Assembly (NCBI RefSeq): GCF_020595095.1
Contig: NZ_JAJDOP010000002.1
Span: 682,001 to 746,000, forward strand
Length of the DNA stretch: 64,000 nt
Reading direction: 5' to 3'
Source: Microvirga rosea
GTDB taxonomy: Bacteria; Pseudomonadota; Alphaproteobacteria; Rhizobiales; Beijerinckiaceae
This document shows positions 1 to 9,118 of the stretch, one piece after another (within the stretch, counting starts at the first letter, position 1; every line of letters begins with the position of its first letter). The notes beneath the pieces were generated by a model. It saw nothing but the letters and a program-made list of their open reading frames with translations. It was not told where the DNA came from and searched no databases. The position numbers were made by a program, and so were the translations under genes.

Positions 1-1
1 G

Positions 2-2248
2 GTCACGGTCGATGGCTTCGTGTCGAGCCAAGACAAGATCGGCGTTCATATTCTGAACGGGTCTCTCTTCGTCGGAGAGACAGGTCGTGTGGAAGGAATG
101 GACGGCTTTTGGTGCGCCAATACGTCCACTGTGACGAATCGTGGGACGATTCTGGGCACGAGCAATGCCATCAGCGGATCCGACGACATGACCGTCGTCA
201 ATTATGGAACGCTCAAAGGCGGCACCTTCGGAATCAACTTCCAGTCGCGCAGCAGGCCGCTCACCGTCACGAACGAACACATCATCGAAGGCGGCACCTC
301 CGCGATCTACAGCGGAAAAAGCGACGACATCGTCTTCAACAAGGGGCTCCTTTCAAGCATCGGAGGTACGACGGTCACCCTCGGCGACGGCAAGGATTAC
401 TACGACAGCACGCAAGGCGGCCGGGCGACGGGAATCGTTAATCTGGGCGCGGGCGTCGACACGGCGCGGGGCGGCGATGCCGATGACGTCTTCTATGGGG
501 GAGACGGCAACGACCTGCTCGTCGCCGGCGGCGGCCACAACACCCTGAACGGCGGAGACGGAGCCGATACGCTCGACGGCAGCGGCGGTACCACTCTTGC
601 GTCCTACCAACTGTCGGCGGCAGGGGTAACCGTCGACCTTGCCCATGAGGAGTTGTCCACTGGTACGGCCCTGGGAGATCATTTCATCAACATCATGGGA
701 GTCGAGGGCTCGCTCTATGGAGATACGCTCATCGGCGATGGCAACGCCAATGATCTGCGTGGGATGCACGGCGCCGATTCCCTTGTAGGCGGAGACGGCG
801 CGGACACGCTCACCGGCGGCGACGCGAACGACACTCTCGTGGGCGGCTTGCAGAACGACTGGCTCGATGGGGGAGCGGGCAACGACAAGATCGAGGGCGG
901 CGACGGCTGGGATCTTGTGTCCTATTTGAGCACCGGGTTAAGCGCCGGAGGAATCGAACTCGATCTTGCCACGAACCAGAACGGCGGCGCGGCTTCGGGA
1001 GACGTCCTCGTCGGCATCGAGGCCGTTCAGGGAACGAACAGCGATGACGTGATCAGCGGCTTCAACATCGGCCTCAACGGCTGTGAGCTTCACGGCGAGA
1101 AAGGCAACGACATCCTGACCGGCAAGGCGGGTGGCGACATCCTGTTCGGCGACAGTGGCCACGACACCCTGATCGGCGGCGGCGGGGCCGACAGGTTGTA
1201 TGGCGGCAATGGGCTCAACCTTCTCAAAGGCGGAGCCGGCGGAGACCTGCTCGACGGCAGCAAGGGCGAGAGCATTGCCGTCTATGACGATGCCGATACG
1301 GGCGTGACCGTCAATCTTGCGGACGAAAGCAAGAATACGGGCGACGCCGCAGGCGACCATTTCGTCGAGATCGAATCGGTCTGGGGATCGGTGCACAACG
1401 ACGTCATCGTGGGCGATGAATTCGGCAACGAACTCGACGGGGATGCGGGGGCGGACATCCTGAACGGCGGGAAAGGCCATGACCTGCTGTATGGCTCACT
1501 GGGCGACGATACGCTCCAGGGCAGCGAGGGCAACGACATTCTCGAAGGTGGGCTCGGCCAGAACACCGCAGTCTATACGGGGACCAAGGCGAACTACGTG
1601 ATCACGCAGCAGAAGGACGGCACGATCCAGGTCGCGGACAGGACCGGCGCTCACGGAACGGACACGCTCAAGGACATCGCCCTGCTGCAGTTCGCCGACG
1701 GAACGTTCTCCATCCAAGCGATCATCGATGAGTCGCAATCGCTTGTTCTGATCGGCACTCCGCGCAAGGACGCTCTCGTGGGCAAGGCCGGCGATGACAT
1801 CATCAAGGGGCTCGGCAACAACGATGCGCTGTGGGGCGCCGGCGGCAACGACCGGCTCTGGGGCGGGCTCGGCAACGACGTGATGGTTGGGGGCCAGGGC
1901 CAGGATGTGTTCGCGTTCAACACGAAACTCGCCAAGAGCAACAAAACCAACAAGAAGACCAACCTCGACAAGATCGCCGACTTCAATGTGAAAGACGACA
2001 CGATCTGGCTCGACAACGCCGTCTTCAAGAAACTCGGCAAGGGCACGGAAGCCAGCCCCGGCAAGCTCAACAAGGCGTTCTTCAGCATCGGCGATCATGC
2101 CAAAACGGCCAAGAACACCCTGTTCTACGACAAGAACAAAGGTGCGCTCTTCTATGACGCCGATGGTTCAGGCGCCAAGGAGGCCATCCAGATCGCCAGC
2201 CTGGCCAAGAAGCTCAAGATGACCGCCGACGACTTCAAGATCATCTGA
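2..2248 (+). CDS. RTX-repeat (hemolysin-type calcium-binding) exported protein, 5' truncated by window edge
   Basis: The reading frame is open to the first bases of the window, so the true start lies upstream; about 748 residues are visible. The first ~130 residues look like a right-handed beta-helix (short turns such as TVTNRGTI, VVNYGTL, VFNKGLL). Several blocks of glycine/aspartate nonapeptides (GGxGxDxLx) follow, for example GGDGNDLL, GGDGADTL and GGAGNDKI, the calcium-binding RTX signature of proteins secreted by type I systems. The last ~110 residues (KIADFNVKDDTIWLDN, then a Lys-rich tail) match the usual C-terminal secretion region. It resembles the RTX protein at 51082-52980 in both the beta-helix and C-terminal parts. 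No type I exporter genes are in the window. Specific role unknown (surface layer, adhesion or matrix are possibilities). Confidence 0.88.
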   Translation, partial: VTVDGFVSSQDKIGVHILNGSLFVGETGRVEGMDGFWCANTSTVTNRGTILGTSNAISGSDDMTVVNYGTLKGGTFGINFQSRSRPLTVTNEHIIEGGTSAIYSGKSDDIVFNKGLLSSIGGTTVTLGDGKDYYDSTQGGRATGIVNLGAGVDTARGGDADDVFYGGDGNDLLVAGGGHNTLNGGDGADTLDGSGGTTLASYQLSAAGVTVDLAHEELSTGTALGDHFINIMGVEGSLYGDTLIGDGNANDLRGMHGADSLVGGDGADTLTGGDANDTLVGGLQNDWLDGGAGNDKIEGGDGWDLVSYLSTGLSAGGIELDLATNQNGGAASGDVLVGIEAVQGTNSDDVISGFNIGLNGCELHGEKGNDILTGKAGGDILFGDSGHDTLIGGGGADRLYGGNGLNLLKGGAGGDLLDGSKGESIAVYDDADTGVTVNLADESKNTGDAAGDHFVEIESVWGSVHNDVIVGDEFGNELDGDAGADILNGGKGHDLLYGSLGDDTLQGSEGNDILEGGLGQNTAVYTGTKANYVITQQKDGTIQVADRTGAHGTDTLKDIALLQFADGTFSIQAIIDESQSLVLIGTPRKDALVGKAGDDIIKGLGNNDALWGAGGNDRLWGGLGNDVMVGGQGQDVFAFNTKLAKSNKTNKKTNLDKIADFNVKDDTIWLDNAVFKKLGKGTEASPGKLNKAFFSIGDHAKTAKNTLFYDKNKGALFYDADGSGAKEAIQIASLAKKLKMTADDFKII

Positions 2249-2283
2249 GGTGAGGCTCCCCTTCGGGAGAGGAACCGAACGGA

Positions 2284-2313
2284 AGAGGCTCGCCCCCGCG
2301 GGCCTCTTTCCCT
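2284..2313 (+). terminator. Rho-independent-type terminator after the RTX gene
   Basis: AGAGGC at 2284-2289 pairs with GCCTCT at 2302-2307, with extra CGC/GCG pairing inside the loop, followed by TTC CCTTT. It lies 36 bases after the RTX stop codon and before purD. Confidence 0.6.
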
Positions 2314-2409
2314 TTGGGGCGCGACATCGTTCCGACAAGGTGAAACCGGATCGGTTGATGGGGATCGCTTGTCCGTTTAAGAGCAGCCTGTCACGAAAGG
2401 GCTGCAGGC

Positions 2410-3687
2410 ATGAACATCCTTCTCATCGGATCCGGCGGACGCGAGCATGCTTTGGCATGGAGCCTTGCGGCCAGTCCTCTTTGTGATCGTCTGTTCATCG
2501 CTCCGGGCAACCCGGGGACGGCGCAGCACGGAACCAACGTGGCGCTCGACGTTACTGACCACCCCGCCGTGATCGCGTTCTGCAAGGACCAGACGATCGA
2601 TCTCGTCGTGGTCGGCCCGGAAGCGCCCCTGGTGGCAGGTCTCGTCGATGATCTGACGGCCGCTGGCCTCAAAGCCTTCGGCCCCACGCGGGACGCCGCG
2701 CAGCTCGAAGGCTCCAAAGCCTTCACGAAGGATTTCTGTGCGGAATTCGGCATTCCCACCGCCGCGTATCGCCGGTTCACGGACGCGGAAGCCGCCAAGG
2801 CCTATATCCGCAGCTACGGCGTCCCGATCGTCGTCAAGGCGGATGGGCTGGCGGCCGGCAAGGGCGTGGTTGTCGCCACCTCCTTCGAGGAAGCGGAAGC
2901 CGCCGTCGACATGATGATCGGCGGAGGCTTCGGCGAGGCGGGAGCCGAAGTCGTGGTCGAGGCCTTTCTCGAAGGCGAGGAGGCGAGCTTCTTCGCCCTG
3001 TGCGACGGCAAGACCGCCATTCCCCTCGGAACTGCTCAAGACCACAAGCGCGCCTATGACGGGGACGAAGGTCCCAATACCGGGGGAATGGGCGCCTATT
3101 CCCCCGCTGCGGTCCTCACTCCGGAAATCCAGCAGCGCGTCATGCGCGACATCATCGGGCCGACCCTCGCCGGCATGCGCACCCGGGGCATGCCCTATAC
3201 GGGCATTCTTTATGCGGGCCTGATGCTCACCCAGGATGGCCCCCAGCTCATCGAATACAATGCGCGCTTGGGCGATCCGGAAACGCAGGTTCTGCTCCCA
3301 CGTTTGAAGTCCGATCTCGTGACCGCCTTTCTCGCGGCCTGCGACGGGGTTTTGGACAGTATCACCCTGAAATGGGACTCCAAGGCCGCGTTGACGGTCG
3401 TGATGGCGGCCAAGGGCTATCCGGGAACGGTCGAGAAGGGTTCGGAAATCCGCGGGATTCCGGCCGCCGAAGCCCTGGAGGACGTGATGGTCTTCCATGC
3501 CGGGACCCGACAGGACGGCGACCGGCTCGTGAGCAACGGGGGCCGGGTCCTGAACGTCACCGCCCTCGGCGCGACGATCACCGAGGCCCAGAAGCGCGCC
3601 TACGAGGCGGTTTCCCTGATCGATTGGCCCGAAGGCTTTTGCCGCAGCGACATCGGCTGGCGCGAAGTCGAGCGCGAGCGGGGCTGA
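2410..3687 (+). CDS. purD: Phosphoribosylamine--glycine ligase
   Basis: GARS joins phosphoribosylamine and glycine with ATP to make glycinamide ribonucleotide, the second step of purine synthesis. The 425-residue length is normal for the family. The N-terminus [17 protein letters not shown] is the family signature. The ATP-grasp part shows [16 protein letters not shown] near residue 140, and the conserved [14 protein letters not shown] motif lies near residue 220. The start ATG follows the purine-rich AAAGGGCTGCAGGC. It stands alone on the plus strand between the RTX gene and the dehalogenase-like gene. Confidence 0.97.
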   Translation: MNILLIGSGGREHALAWSLAASPLCDRLFIAPGNPGTAQHGTNVALDVTDHPAVIAFCKDQTIDLVVVGPEAPLVAGLVDDLTAAGLKAFGPTRDAAQLEGSKAFTKDFCAEFGIPTAAYRRFTDAEAAKAYIRSYGVPIVVKADGLAAGKGVVVATSFEEAEAAVDMMIGGGFGEAGAEVVVEAFLEGEEASFFALCDGKTAIPLGTAQDHKRAYDGDEGPNTGGMGAYSPAAVLTPEIQQRVMRDIIGPTLAGMRTRGMPYTGILYAGLMLTQDGPQLIEYNARLGDPETQVLLPRLKSDLVTAFLAACDGVLDSITLKWDSKAALTVVMAAKGYPGTVEKGSEIRGIPAAEALEDVMVFHAGTRQDGDRLVSNGGRVLNVTALGATITEAQKRAYEAVSLIDWPEGFCRSDIGWREVERERG

Positions 3688-3811
3688 CGAAATGCTCGTC
3701 TGATCGAGAACGTCCGCTCATCGGAGAGCGCACCGCTCAGGGCGGAAGACCGGGTCCACTTTTCCGTGCGGCGCACTAGGTGTTGGGACAAAACACCTTT
3801 GCGAGGACCTC

Positions 3812-4720
3812 ATGAGCGACGATCTCTTTCCCGGCTTTCAATCCCACTGGATCGACACGGAGGCGGGACGCATCTTCGCGCGCTCAAAAGGCGACGGCCC
3901 TCCCCTCATGCTGCTGCACGGCTTTCCGCAGACCCACGTGATGTGGCACCGCCTTGCCCCGGTGCTGGCCGAGACGCATCGCGTCGTCTGCATGGACTTG
4001 CGCGGCTACGGCTGGTCGTCCGCTCCGCACGGAGACGCCGATCATGAAACCTATTCCAAGCGCGCCATGGGACGGGACGTGATCGCCGTCATGGAGGCTC
4101 TCGGCGCGGTCCGTTTCGCCCTCGCCGGGCATGATCGCGGCGCACGCGTCGCCTATCGGCTGGCTCTCGACCATCCGGGACGGGTGGAGCGGTTGTCCCT
4201 CCTCGACATCCTGCCGACCTCCTATGTCTGGGGGCAGATGAAGGCCGGACGGGTTCCGGAAGCCCATTGGGGTTTCCTATCCCGCCCCTATCCTCAACCG
4301 GAAGAGGAGATCGGGCGCGATCCCATCCCCTATTTCGAGGGGCTGATGAAGAAGTGGGACGCGCCCGGAGACCTCTCGCCCTTCGATCCCCGCGCCATGC
4401 AGGCCTATCGGAACGGGTTCAACGAGCCCTCCCGCATCCATGCGTTCTGCGAGGATTACCGCGCCGGGGCGACCCGGGATCTCGAAGCCGACGAGGCCGA
4501 TCGCACCGCGGGCCGGACCATTCAATGTCCCGTGCAACTGATCTGGAGCGATTTCTATCTGGTGAGCGGCACGAGCGGCGACACGCAACACCCGCTGGAC
4601 ATCTGGCGCTCGACTTTCGCGCCCGGGATCACCGGCGTCGGCATCTCCTCGGGCCATTTCGTGGCCGAAGAAATGCCGGGAGCGACGCTGAAGGCGATGC
4701 AGGAATTCCTGGGAGCGTGA
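3812..4720 (+). CDS. Alpha/beta hydrolase of the fluoroacetate (haloacetate) dehalogenase family
   Basis: 302 residues, full length for haloacetate dehalogenases, which replace halide on 2-haloacetates by water through an aspartyl ester. The expected catalytic set is visible: nucleophile Asp108 in AGHDRGA, Arg109 and Arg112 (carboxylate binding), Asp132, the halide-pocket pair His152-Trp153, Tyr216 and catalytic His282 in SSGHFVAEE. The oxyanion region LLHGFPQTHVMWH is also typical. I compared it from memory with Rhodopseudomonas palustris RPA1163, and the motif layout is the same. Epoxide hydrolases are relatives, but the HW pair and the Arg pair favour dehalogenase. It is monocistronic and convergent with tadA. 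Substrate is inferred. Confidence 0.85.
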   Translation: MSDDLFPGFQSHWIDTEAGRIFARSKGDGPPLMLLHGFPQTHVMWHRLAPVLAETHRVVCMDLRGYGWSSAPHGDADHETYSKRAMGRDVIAVMEALGAVRFALAGHDRGARVAYRLALDHPGRVERLSLLDILPTSYVWGQMKAGRVPEAHWGFLSRPYPQPEEEIGRDPIPYFEGLMKKWDAPGDLSPFDPRAMQAYRNGFNEPSRIHAFCEDYRAGATRDLEADEADRTAGRTIQCPVQLIWSDFYLVSGTSGDTQHPLDIWRSTFAPGITGVGISSGHFVAEEMPGATLKAMQEFLGA

Positions 4721-4738
4721 AGCCGAGCAGTCGCGGCC

Positions 4739-5245
4739 TTACATCCCGGAATTCGGGAGAGCATCGCGCCTCTCGGCGAAGAACGCCTTGAGCAGCGCAG
4801 CCGCCTCCCCTTCCCGGATCCCGCCATAGACCTCGGGCGCATGGTGGCAGGTCGGCTGATGAAAGAACCGGACGCCGTTCTCGACCGCGCCCCCCTTCGG
4901 GTCCGAGGCCGCGAAATACACCCGGCGGATGCGGGCGAAGGAGATCGCGGCCGCGCACATGGTGCACGGCTCCAGAGTCACGTAGAGATCGCACCCGGTC
5001 AGGCGCTCGTCGTCCACAGCCTCGCAAGCCCGGCGGATGGCGAGCATCTCCGCATGTGCCGAAGGATCGCGAAGGGCGCGGGGCTCGTTCCCGGCGGCCG
5101 CGATGATCCGGCCGTCCCGGACGATGACGGCCCCGACAGGAACCTCGCCTCGCTCCGCCGCGGCACGGGCCTGCGCGAACGCTGCTCCCATCGGATCCGC
5201 CGCCACGGGAACGGGATCGGAATTGTTGGTACCGGGTTTATCCAT
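4739..5245 (-). CDS. tadA: tRNA-specific adenosine(34) deaminase
   Basis: TadA deaminates the wobble adenosine of tRNA-Arg(ACG) to inosine. The zinc deaminase motif is complete: His64-Ala65-Glu66 (HAE, proton shuttle Glu66) and Cys94/Cys97 in PCTMC. GEVPVGAVIV near residue 33 is the usual N-terminal strand. It is 168 residues if translation starts at 5245; an in-frame ATG at residue 19 is an alternative because the first 18 residues are not conserved in the family. It is divergent from rluB with about 40 bp between starts, so the two promoters must overlap. Confidence 0.95.
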   Translation of the reverse strand: MDKPGTNNSDPVPVAADPMGAAFAQARAAAERGEVPVGAVIVRDGRIIAAAGNEPRALRDPSAHAEMLAIRRACEAVDDERLTGCDLYVTLEPCTMCAAAISFARIRRVYFAASDPKGGAVENGVRFFHQPTCHHAPEVYGGIREGEAAALLKAFFAERRDALPNSGM

Positions 5246-5285
5246 TGTCCTCGCTTCTCGCCCACTCCTCTGCTATCAGGCTCTC

Positions 5286-7298
5286 ATGACCGACAGCAAC
5301 GATGATCATCGCAAGGGCCGTCCTCCCGGACGCTCCGATCGCAGCCGCACTTCCGGGGATCGCCCCGCCCGCCCGTCTCACAAGGGGGGTGATCGCCCCT
5401 TCCGTCCGCGCGGAGACGACAATCCCTGGGAAGGCCGCAAAGGCCCGTCCAAGCCGTTTCGCAGCCGTGACAACGACGACCGGCCCCGTCGCCCCCGTGA
5501 GCACGACGGCGACAAGCCTTTCCGCGCCCGGCGCGACGATGGGGATCGCCCCTTCCGCGGTCGGGGTGGCGATGACAGGCCGCGCCGTCCCGCGCCCGCT
5601 CGCGAGGACAGCCGAAGCCGCCAGGCCCCACCTGAAACCGTGGCCGCCGAACCGACCGAAGAGCGGATCGCCAAGGTCATCGCCCGCGCCGGGGTCGCCT
5701 CGCGCCGCGATGCCGAGGCGATGATCGCCGAGGGCCGCGTGACGCTGAACGGCAAGGTCCTGGAATCCCCCGCCATCAACGTGACCGCGGCCGACACGAT
5801 CACGGTGGATGGGGAGCCTCTTCCGGTCAAGGAGCGCACGCGTCTCTGGCTTTACCATAAGCCCCGCGGCCTCGTGACCACGGCCCGCGACCCGGAGGGG
5901 CGGCCGACCGTTTTCGAGAACCTGCCCGAGGACTTGCCCCGCGTGGTGGCGGTCGGGCGGCTCGACATCAACACGGAAGGTCTTCTGCTGCTCACCAACG
6001 ACGGCGGACTGGCGAAGGTGATCGCCCATCCGGACACCGGGTGGCTGCGGCGCTACAAGGTCCGCGCCCATGGCGACGTGACTCAGGCGGATCTCGACAA
6101 GCTCCGCGACGGCGTGACCGTCGACGAGATGGAATACGGCCCCGTCGAAGCCCGCCTCGACCGGGTGCAGGGCGACAACGTGTGGCTGACCCTCGGCCTG
6201 CGCGAGGGAAAGAACCGCGAGGTCAAGCGCATCCTCGAGCATCTCGGCTTACAGGTGAACCGGCTGATCCGGCTGTCGTTCGGTCCCTTCCAGCTCGGCG
6301 AGATCGAATCCGGCCTGGTCGAGGAAGTGCGCACGAAGGTGCTGAGGGATCAGCTCGGCGCCGCCCTTGCGGCCGAGGCCGGCGTGGACTTCGAAAGCCC
6401 GGTGCGCGAGCCGATCGCCGCCTTCGGCAAGCCCGCCAAGGAGCGCGCGGAACGCAGCGAGCGCCACGACGAGCGTCCGGCCCGTTTCGGTCGCGATCGG
6501 GACGAGGAGCGTCCCCGCCGCGGCCGAGATGACGACGAACGGCCGTCCCGCGCCCGCGGAGGCTTTTCCCGTCAGGACCGCGAGGACGAGGAGCCGAGGA
6601 AGCGCCCCTCCCGCCTGGAGCCGAAGAAGAGCATCTGGCGCGCCGACGACACCGACGAGGGCACGCATCGCAAAGCCCCACGCCGTGGGGCCGATCCCAA
6701 AGCGGCCCGGGCCGCGAGCGCGGAGCGCCCGCGCCAGCGTGTCGGCGCCATCTCCTCGGGAGAAGGCCGCAAGGTGGTCGTGGAGCGCCTGATCGGCGAG
6801 ACCCGCGAGGAGACGTCCGACAAGCATCCCGGCGGCCGCCCGGCCCGCCGCGACGAGGATAGCCCCCGTCGTCAGGGAGGACCGGCCCCGCGCGGTCGTG
6901 ATGGCGGCTTCGCCCGCCCGCCCCGGCGCGATGACGAGGAGCGTCCACGCCGTCCGGCCGGCGACAGGCCCTTCAGGAGCCGGAGCGAGGACGGCGAACG
7001 TCCGCGCCGCCCGCGCCCCGAAGGAGACCGTCCGTTCAAGCCCAGGCGCGAGGAGGGAGACCGCTTGTTCAAGCCCAGGCGCGAAGAGGGCGATCGGCCC
7101 TTCCGCGGACGCGGGGACGACGATAGACCCAGGCGCGGCCCGCCACGGGGCGATGGTCCGCCGCGGGGCCCCTCGAAAGGACGTCCCGGCGGCGGCTTCA
7201 AGGGTGGCGCGAAAGGCGGTCCACGCGGAGGCGGTTTCAAGGGCGGCGGCTCCAAAGGCGGCGGCTTCAAGGGTGGCCCACGGGGACGCCGTCCGTGA
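5286..7298 (+). CDS. rluB: 23S rRNA pseudouridine synthase of the RsuA/RluB family with long disordered Arg/Asp/Gly-rich tails
   Basis: About 670 residues. The catalytic core (roughly residues 125-370) has an S4 RNA-binding domain (ERIAKVIARAGVASRRDAEA) followed by the RsuA-family active site GRLDINTEGLLLLTNDG with the catalytic Asp. Flanking it are low-complexity regions: about 115 residues N-terminal and about 290 C-terminal, built from repeated RPF(R/K)xR(R/G)DD-like units and ending in a Gly/Lys-rich stretch. RluB modifies U2605 of 23S rRNA in E. coli; the site here is inferred. I chose the ATG at 5286 because the frame is open 249 bases further upstream but those codons lie over the divergent tadA. 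rsmD follows after 10 bases. Confidence 0.9.
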   Translation: MTDSNDDHRKGRPPGRSDRSRTSGDRPARPSHKGGDRPFRPRGDDNPWEGRKGPSKPFRSRDNDDRPRRPREHDGDKPFRARRDDGDRPFRGRGGDDRPRRPAPAREDSRSRQAPPETVAAEPTEERIAKVIARAGVASRRDAEAMIAEGRVTLNGKVLESPAINVTAADTITVDGEPLPVKERTRLWLYHKPRGLVTTARDPEGRPTVFENLPEDLPRVVAVGRLDINTEGLLLLTNDGGLAKVIAHPDTGWLRRYKVRAHGDVTQADLDKLRDGVTVDEMEYGPVEARLDRVQGDNVWLTLGLREGKNREVKRILEHLGLQVNRLIRLSFGPFQLGEIESGLVEEVRTKVLRDQLGAALAAEAGVDFESPVREPIAAFGKPAKERAERSERHDERPARFGRDRDEERPRRGRDDDERPSRARGGFSRQDREDEEPRKRPSRLEPKKSIWRADDTDEGTHRKAPRRGADPKAARAASAERPRQRVGAISSGEGRKVVVERLIGETREETSDKHPGGRPARRDEDSPRRQGGPAPRGRDGGFARPPRRDDEERPRRPAGDRPFRSRSEDGERPRRPRPEGDRPFKPRREEGDRLFKPRREEGDRPFRGRGDDDRPRRGPPRGDGPPRGPSKGRPGGGFKGGAKGGPRGGGFKGGGSKGGGFKGGPRGRRP

Positions 7299-7308
7299 GG
7301 ACTGATTC

Positions 7309-7866
7309 ATGAGGATCGTGGGCGGGCGCTGGCGCGGCCGCTCGCTGGCAGGACCGAAATCGGACGGCATCCGTCCGACGTCCGACCGGCTGCGCGAAAC
7401 GATTTTCAACATTCTCGCCCATTCCTATGACGAGCCTGTCGAGGGTGCACGGGTGCTCGACCTGTTTGCCGGAACCGGCGCGATGGGACTCGAAGCCCTT
7501 TCGCGCGGCGCTTCCTTCGCGCTCTTCGTCGACGAAGGCGCGCAATCCCGCGGCTTGATCCGCGAGAACGTGGAAACCCTCGGTGCCGGTGGCGCGACAC
7601 GCCTGTTCCGCCGCGATGCGACCCGCATGGGCGCTGCCGCGCCCAATCCGCCGTTTTCGGTTGTTTTCTGCGACCCGCCCTACGGCAAGGATCTCGCGAC
7701 GAAAGCGCTCCGGTCCTGTGCGGAAGGCGGATGGCTGACGCCGGGCGCCCTGGTGGTGGTGGAAGAAGCCCAAGGGGTCGAGGTCATGCTGCCGGAAGGC
7801 TTTGAGGAAATCGAGCGACGGGATTACGGAGAAACGAAAGTGGTGTTCGGACGCTATCGGGCCTGA
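7309..7866 (+). CDS. rsmD: 16S rRNA (guanine(966)-N(2))-methyltransferase
   Basis: 185 residues, the normal RsmD size. The N-terminus MRIVGGRWRGRSL and RPTSDRLRETIFNIL are family signatures. The SAM-binding loop DLFAGTGAMG is at residues 51-60, and the catalytic DPPYGKD is at 122-128. The enzyme methylates N2 of G966 in 16S rRNA. It starts 10 bases after rluB and is almost certainly co-transcribed with it, giving an rRNA-modification pair. Confidence 0.96.
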   Translation: MRIVGGRWRGRSLAGPKSDGIRPTSDRLRETIFNILAHSYDEPVEGARVLDLFAGTGAMGLEALSRGASFALFVDEGAQSRGLIRENVETLGAGGATRLFRRDATRMGAAAPNPPFSVVFCDPPYGKDLATKALRSCAEGGWLTPGALVVVEEAQGVEVMLPEGFEEIERRDYGETKVVFGRYRA

Positions 7867-7928
7867 GGTTCCTTCGCGCCCTATGCCGGTTTGATCGAAA
7901 CCTGCCCGTCTGACCGAAAGGACAGCCC

Positions 7929-8969
7929 ATGAAAGCCGTCGTTTATGAGCAATTCTCCGCGCCGCCGCGTCTGCAGAACGTCCCCGACCCGACTCCATCG
8001 ACGGACGGCGTCGTCGTGAAGGTCGAGGCGACTGGGCTCTGCCGGAGCGATTGGCACGGTTGGATGGGCCATGACCCGGATATCGTGCTTCCCCATGTGC
8101 CGGGTCACGAACTCGCCGGAACCATCGTGGCGACGGGCAAGCAGGTCACCCGCTGGAAGACGGGCGATCGTGTCACGGTGCCGTTCGTGGCCGGTTGCGG
8201 CCATTGCCGCGAATGCCATTCGGGCAATCATCAGGTTTGCGAGCACCAGTTCCAGCCGGGTTTCACGGCCTGGGGGTCGTTCGCCGAATATGTCGCCCTC
8301 GACCATGCCGATCTCAATCTCGTCGCGCTGCCGGAAAGCCTCGACTTCGCAACCGCCGCCAGTCTCGGCTGCCGCTTCGTCACGTCCTTTCGGGCCATCG
8401 TCGACCAGGGGCGCGCGAAGCCCGGCGAGTGGGTCGCGGTGCATGGCTGCGGCGGCGTTGGCCTGTCGGCGATCATGATCGCCACCGCCATGGGGGCGAA
8501 TGTGGTGGCGATCGACCTGACCGAGGACAAGCTCGATCTCGCGCGCGCTCTCGGGGCGGTTGCGGCCGTGAAGGCTTCCGCCGGCACCGACGTGGCCGCT
8601 GCGGTGCGCCAGATCACCGATGGCGGCGCTCATGTGTCCATCGATGCGCTCGGACACCCGGCGACCTGCTTCAACTCCATCGCCAATTTGCGGCGGCGGG
8701 GACGCCACGTGCAGGTGGGCCTCATGCTCGACGATCATGCGCGGCCGGCCATTCCCATGGACAAGGTGATCGCCCATGAACTGGAGATCTACGGCAGCCA
8801 CGGCATGCAGGCGTTTCGCTATGACGCCATGATGGCCATGATCGCCACCGGAAAGCTGATGCCCCAGAAGCTCCTCGGCAAGCGGATTTCCCTCGATGAC
8901 GCTCCGGCCGCGCTGATGGCCATGGATCGCTTCGAAGGCACGGGGATCACGGTGATCGACCGGTTCTGA
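7929..8969 (+). CDS. Zinc-dependent alcohol dehydrogenase (MDR superfamily)
   Basis: 346 residues. Catalytic zinc ligands are Cys38 ([10 protein letters not shown]), His60 and Glu61 (VPGHE). Structural zinc cysteines are 90, 93, 96 and 104 ([15 protein letters not shown]). The Rossmann motif GCGGVG lies near residue 177, followed by [11 protein letters not shown], whose Asp favours NAD over NADP. The substrate cannot be read from the sequence; family members oxidise simple alcohols or act on aldehydes. It lies 62 bases downstream of rsmD and upstream of an aldo/keto reductase, with no sign of a shared pathway beyond both being oxidoreductases. Confidence 0.9.
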   Translation: MKAVVYEQFSAPPRLQNVPDPTPSTDGVVVKVEATGLCRSDWHGWMGHDPDIVLPHVPGHELAGTIVATGKQVTRWKTGDRVTVPFVAGCGHCRECHSGNHQVCEHQFQPGFTAWGSFAEYVALDHADLNLVALPESLDFATAASLGCRFVTSFRAIVDQGRAKPGEWVAVHGCGGVGLSAIMIATAMGANVVAIDLTEDKLDLARALGAVAAVKASAGTDVAAAVRQITDGGAHVSIDALGHPATCFNSIANLRRRGRHVQVGLMLDDHARPAIPMDKVIAHELEIYGSHGMQAFRYDAMMAMIATGKLMPQKLLGKRISLDDAPAALMAMDRFEGTGITVIDRF

Positions 8970-9118
8970 CGAAACCGCCCCGTTAGACAAGAAAGGCCCG
9001 ATATGCGAGCGTTCCGTTGCCCCAGCTCGCGGTGGGATCACGGGCCCGTTCTCGGGATAGGCTGTTTTAGGGCAGCGAGCCGGATCGAGATTCCTGCAGT
9101 GAACGTTCGGAGACCACG

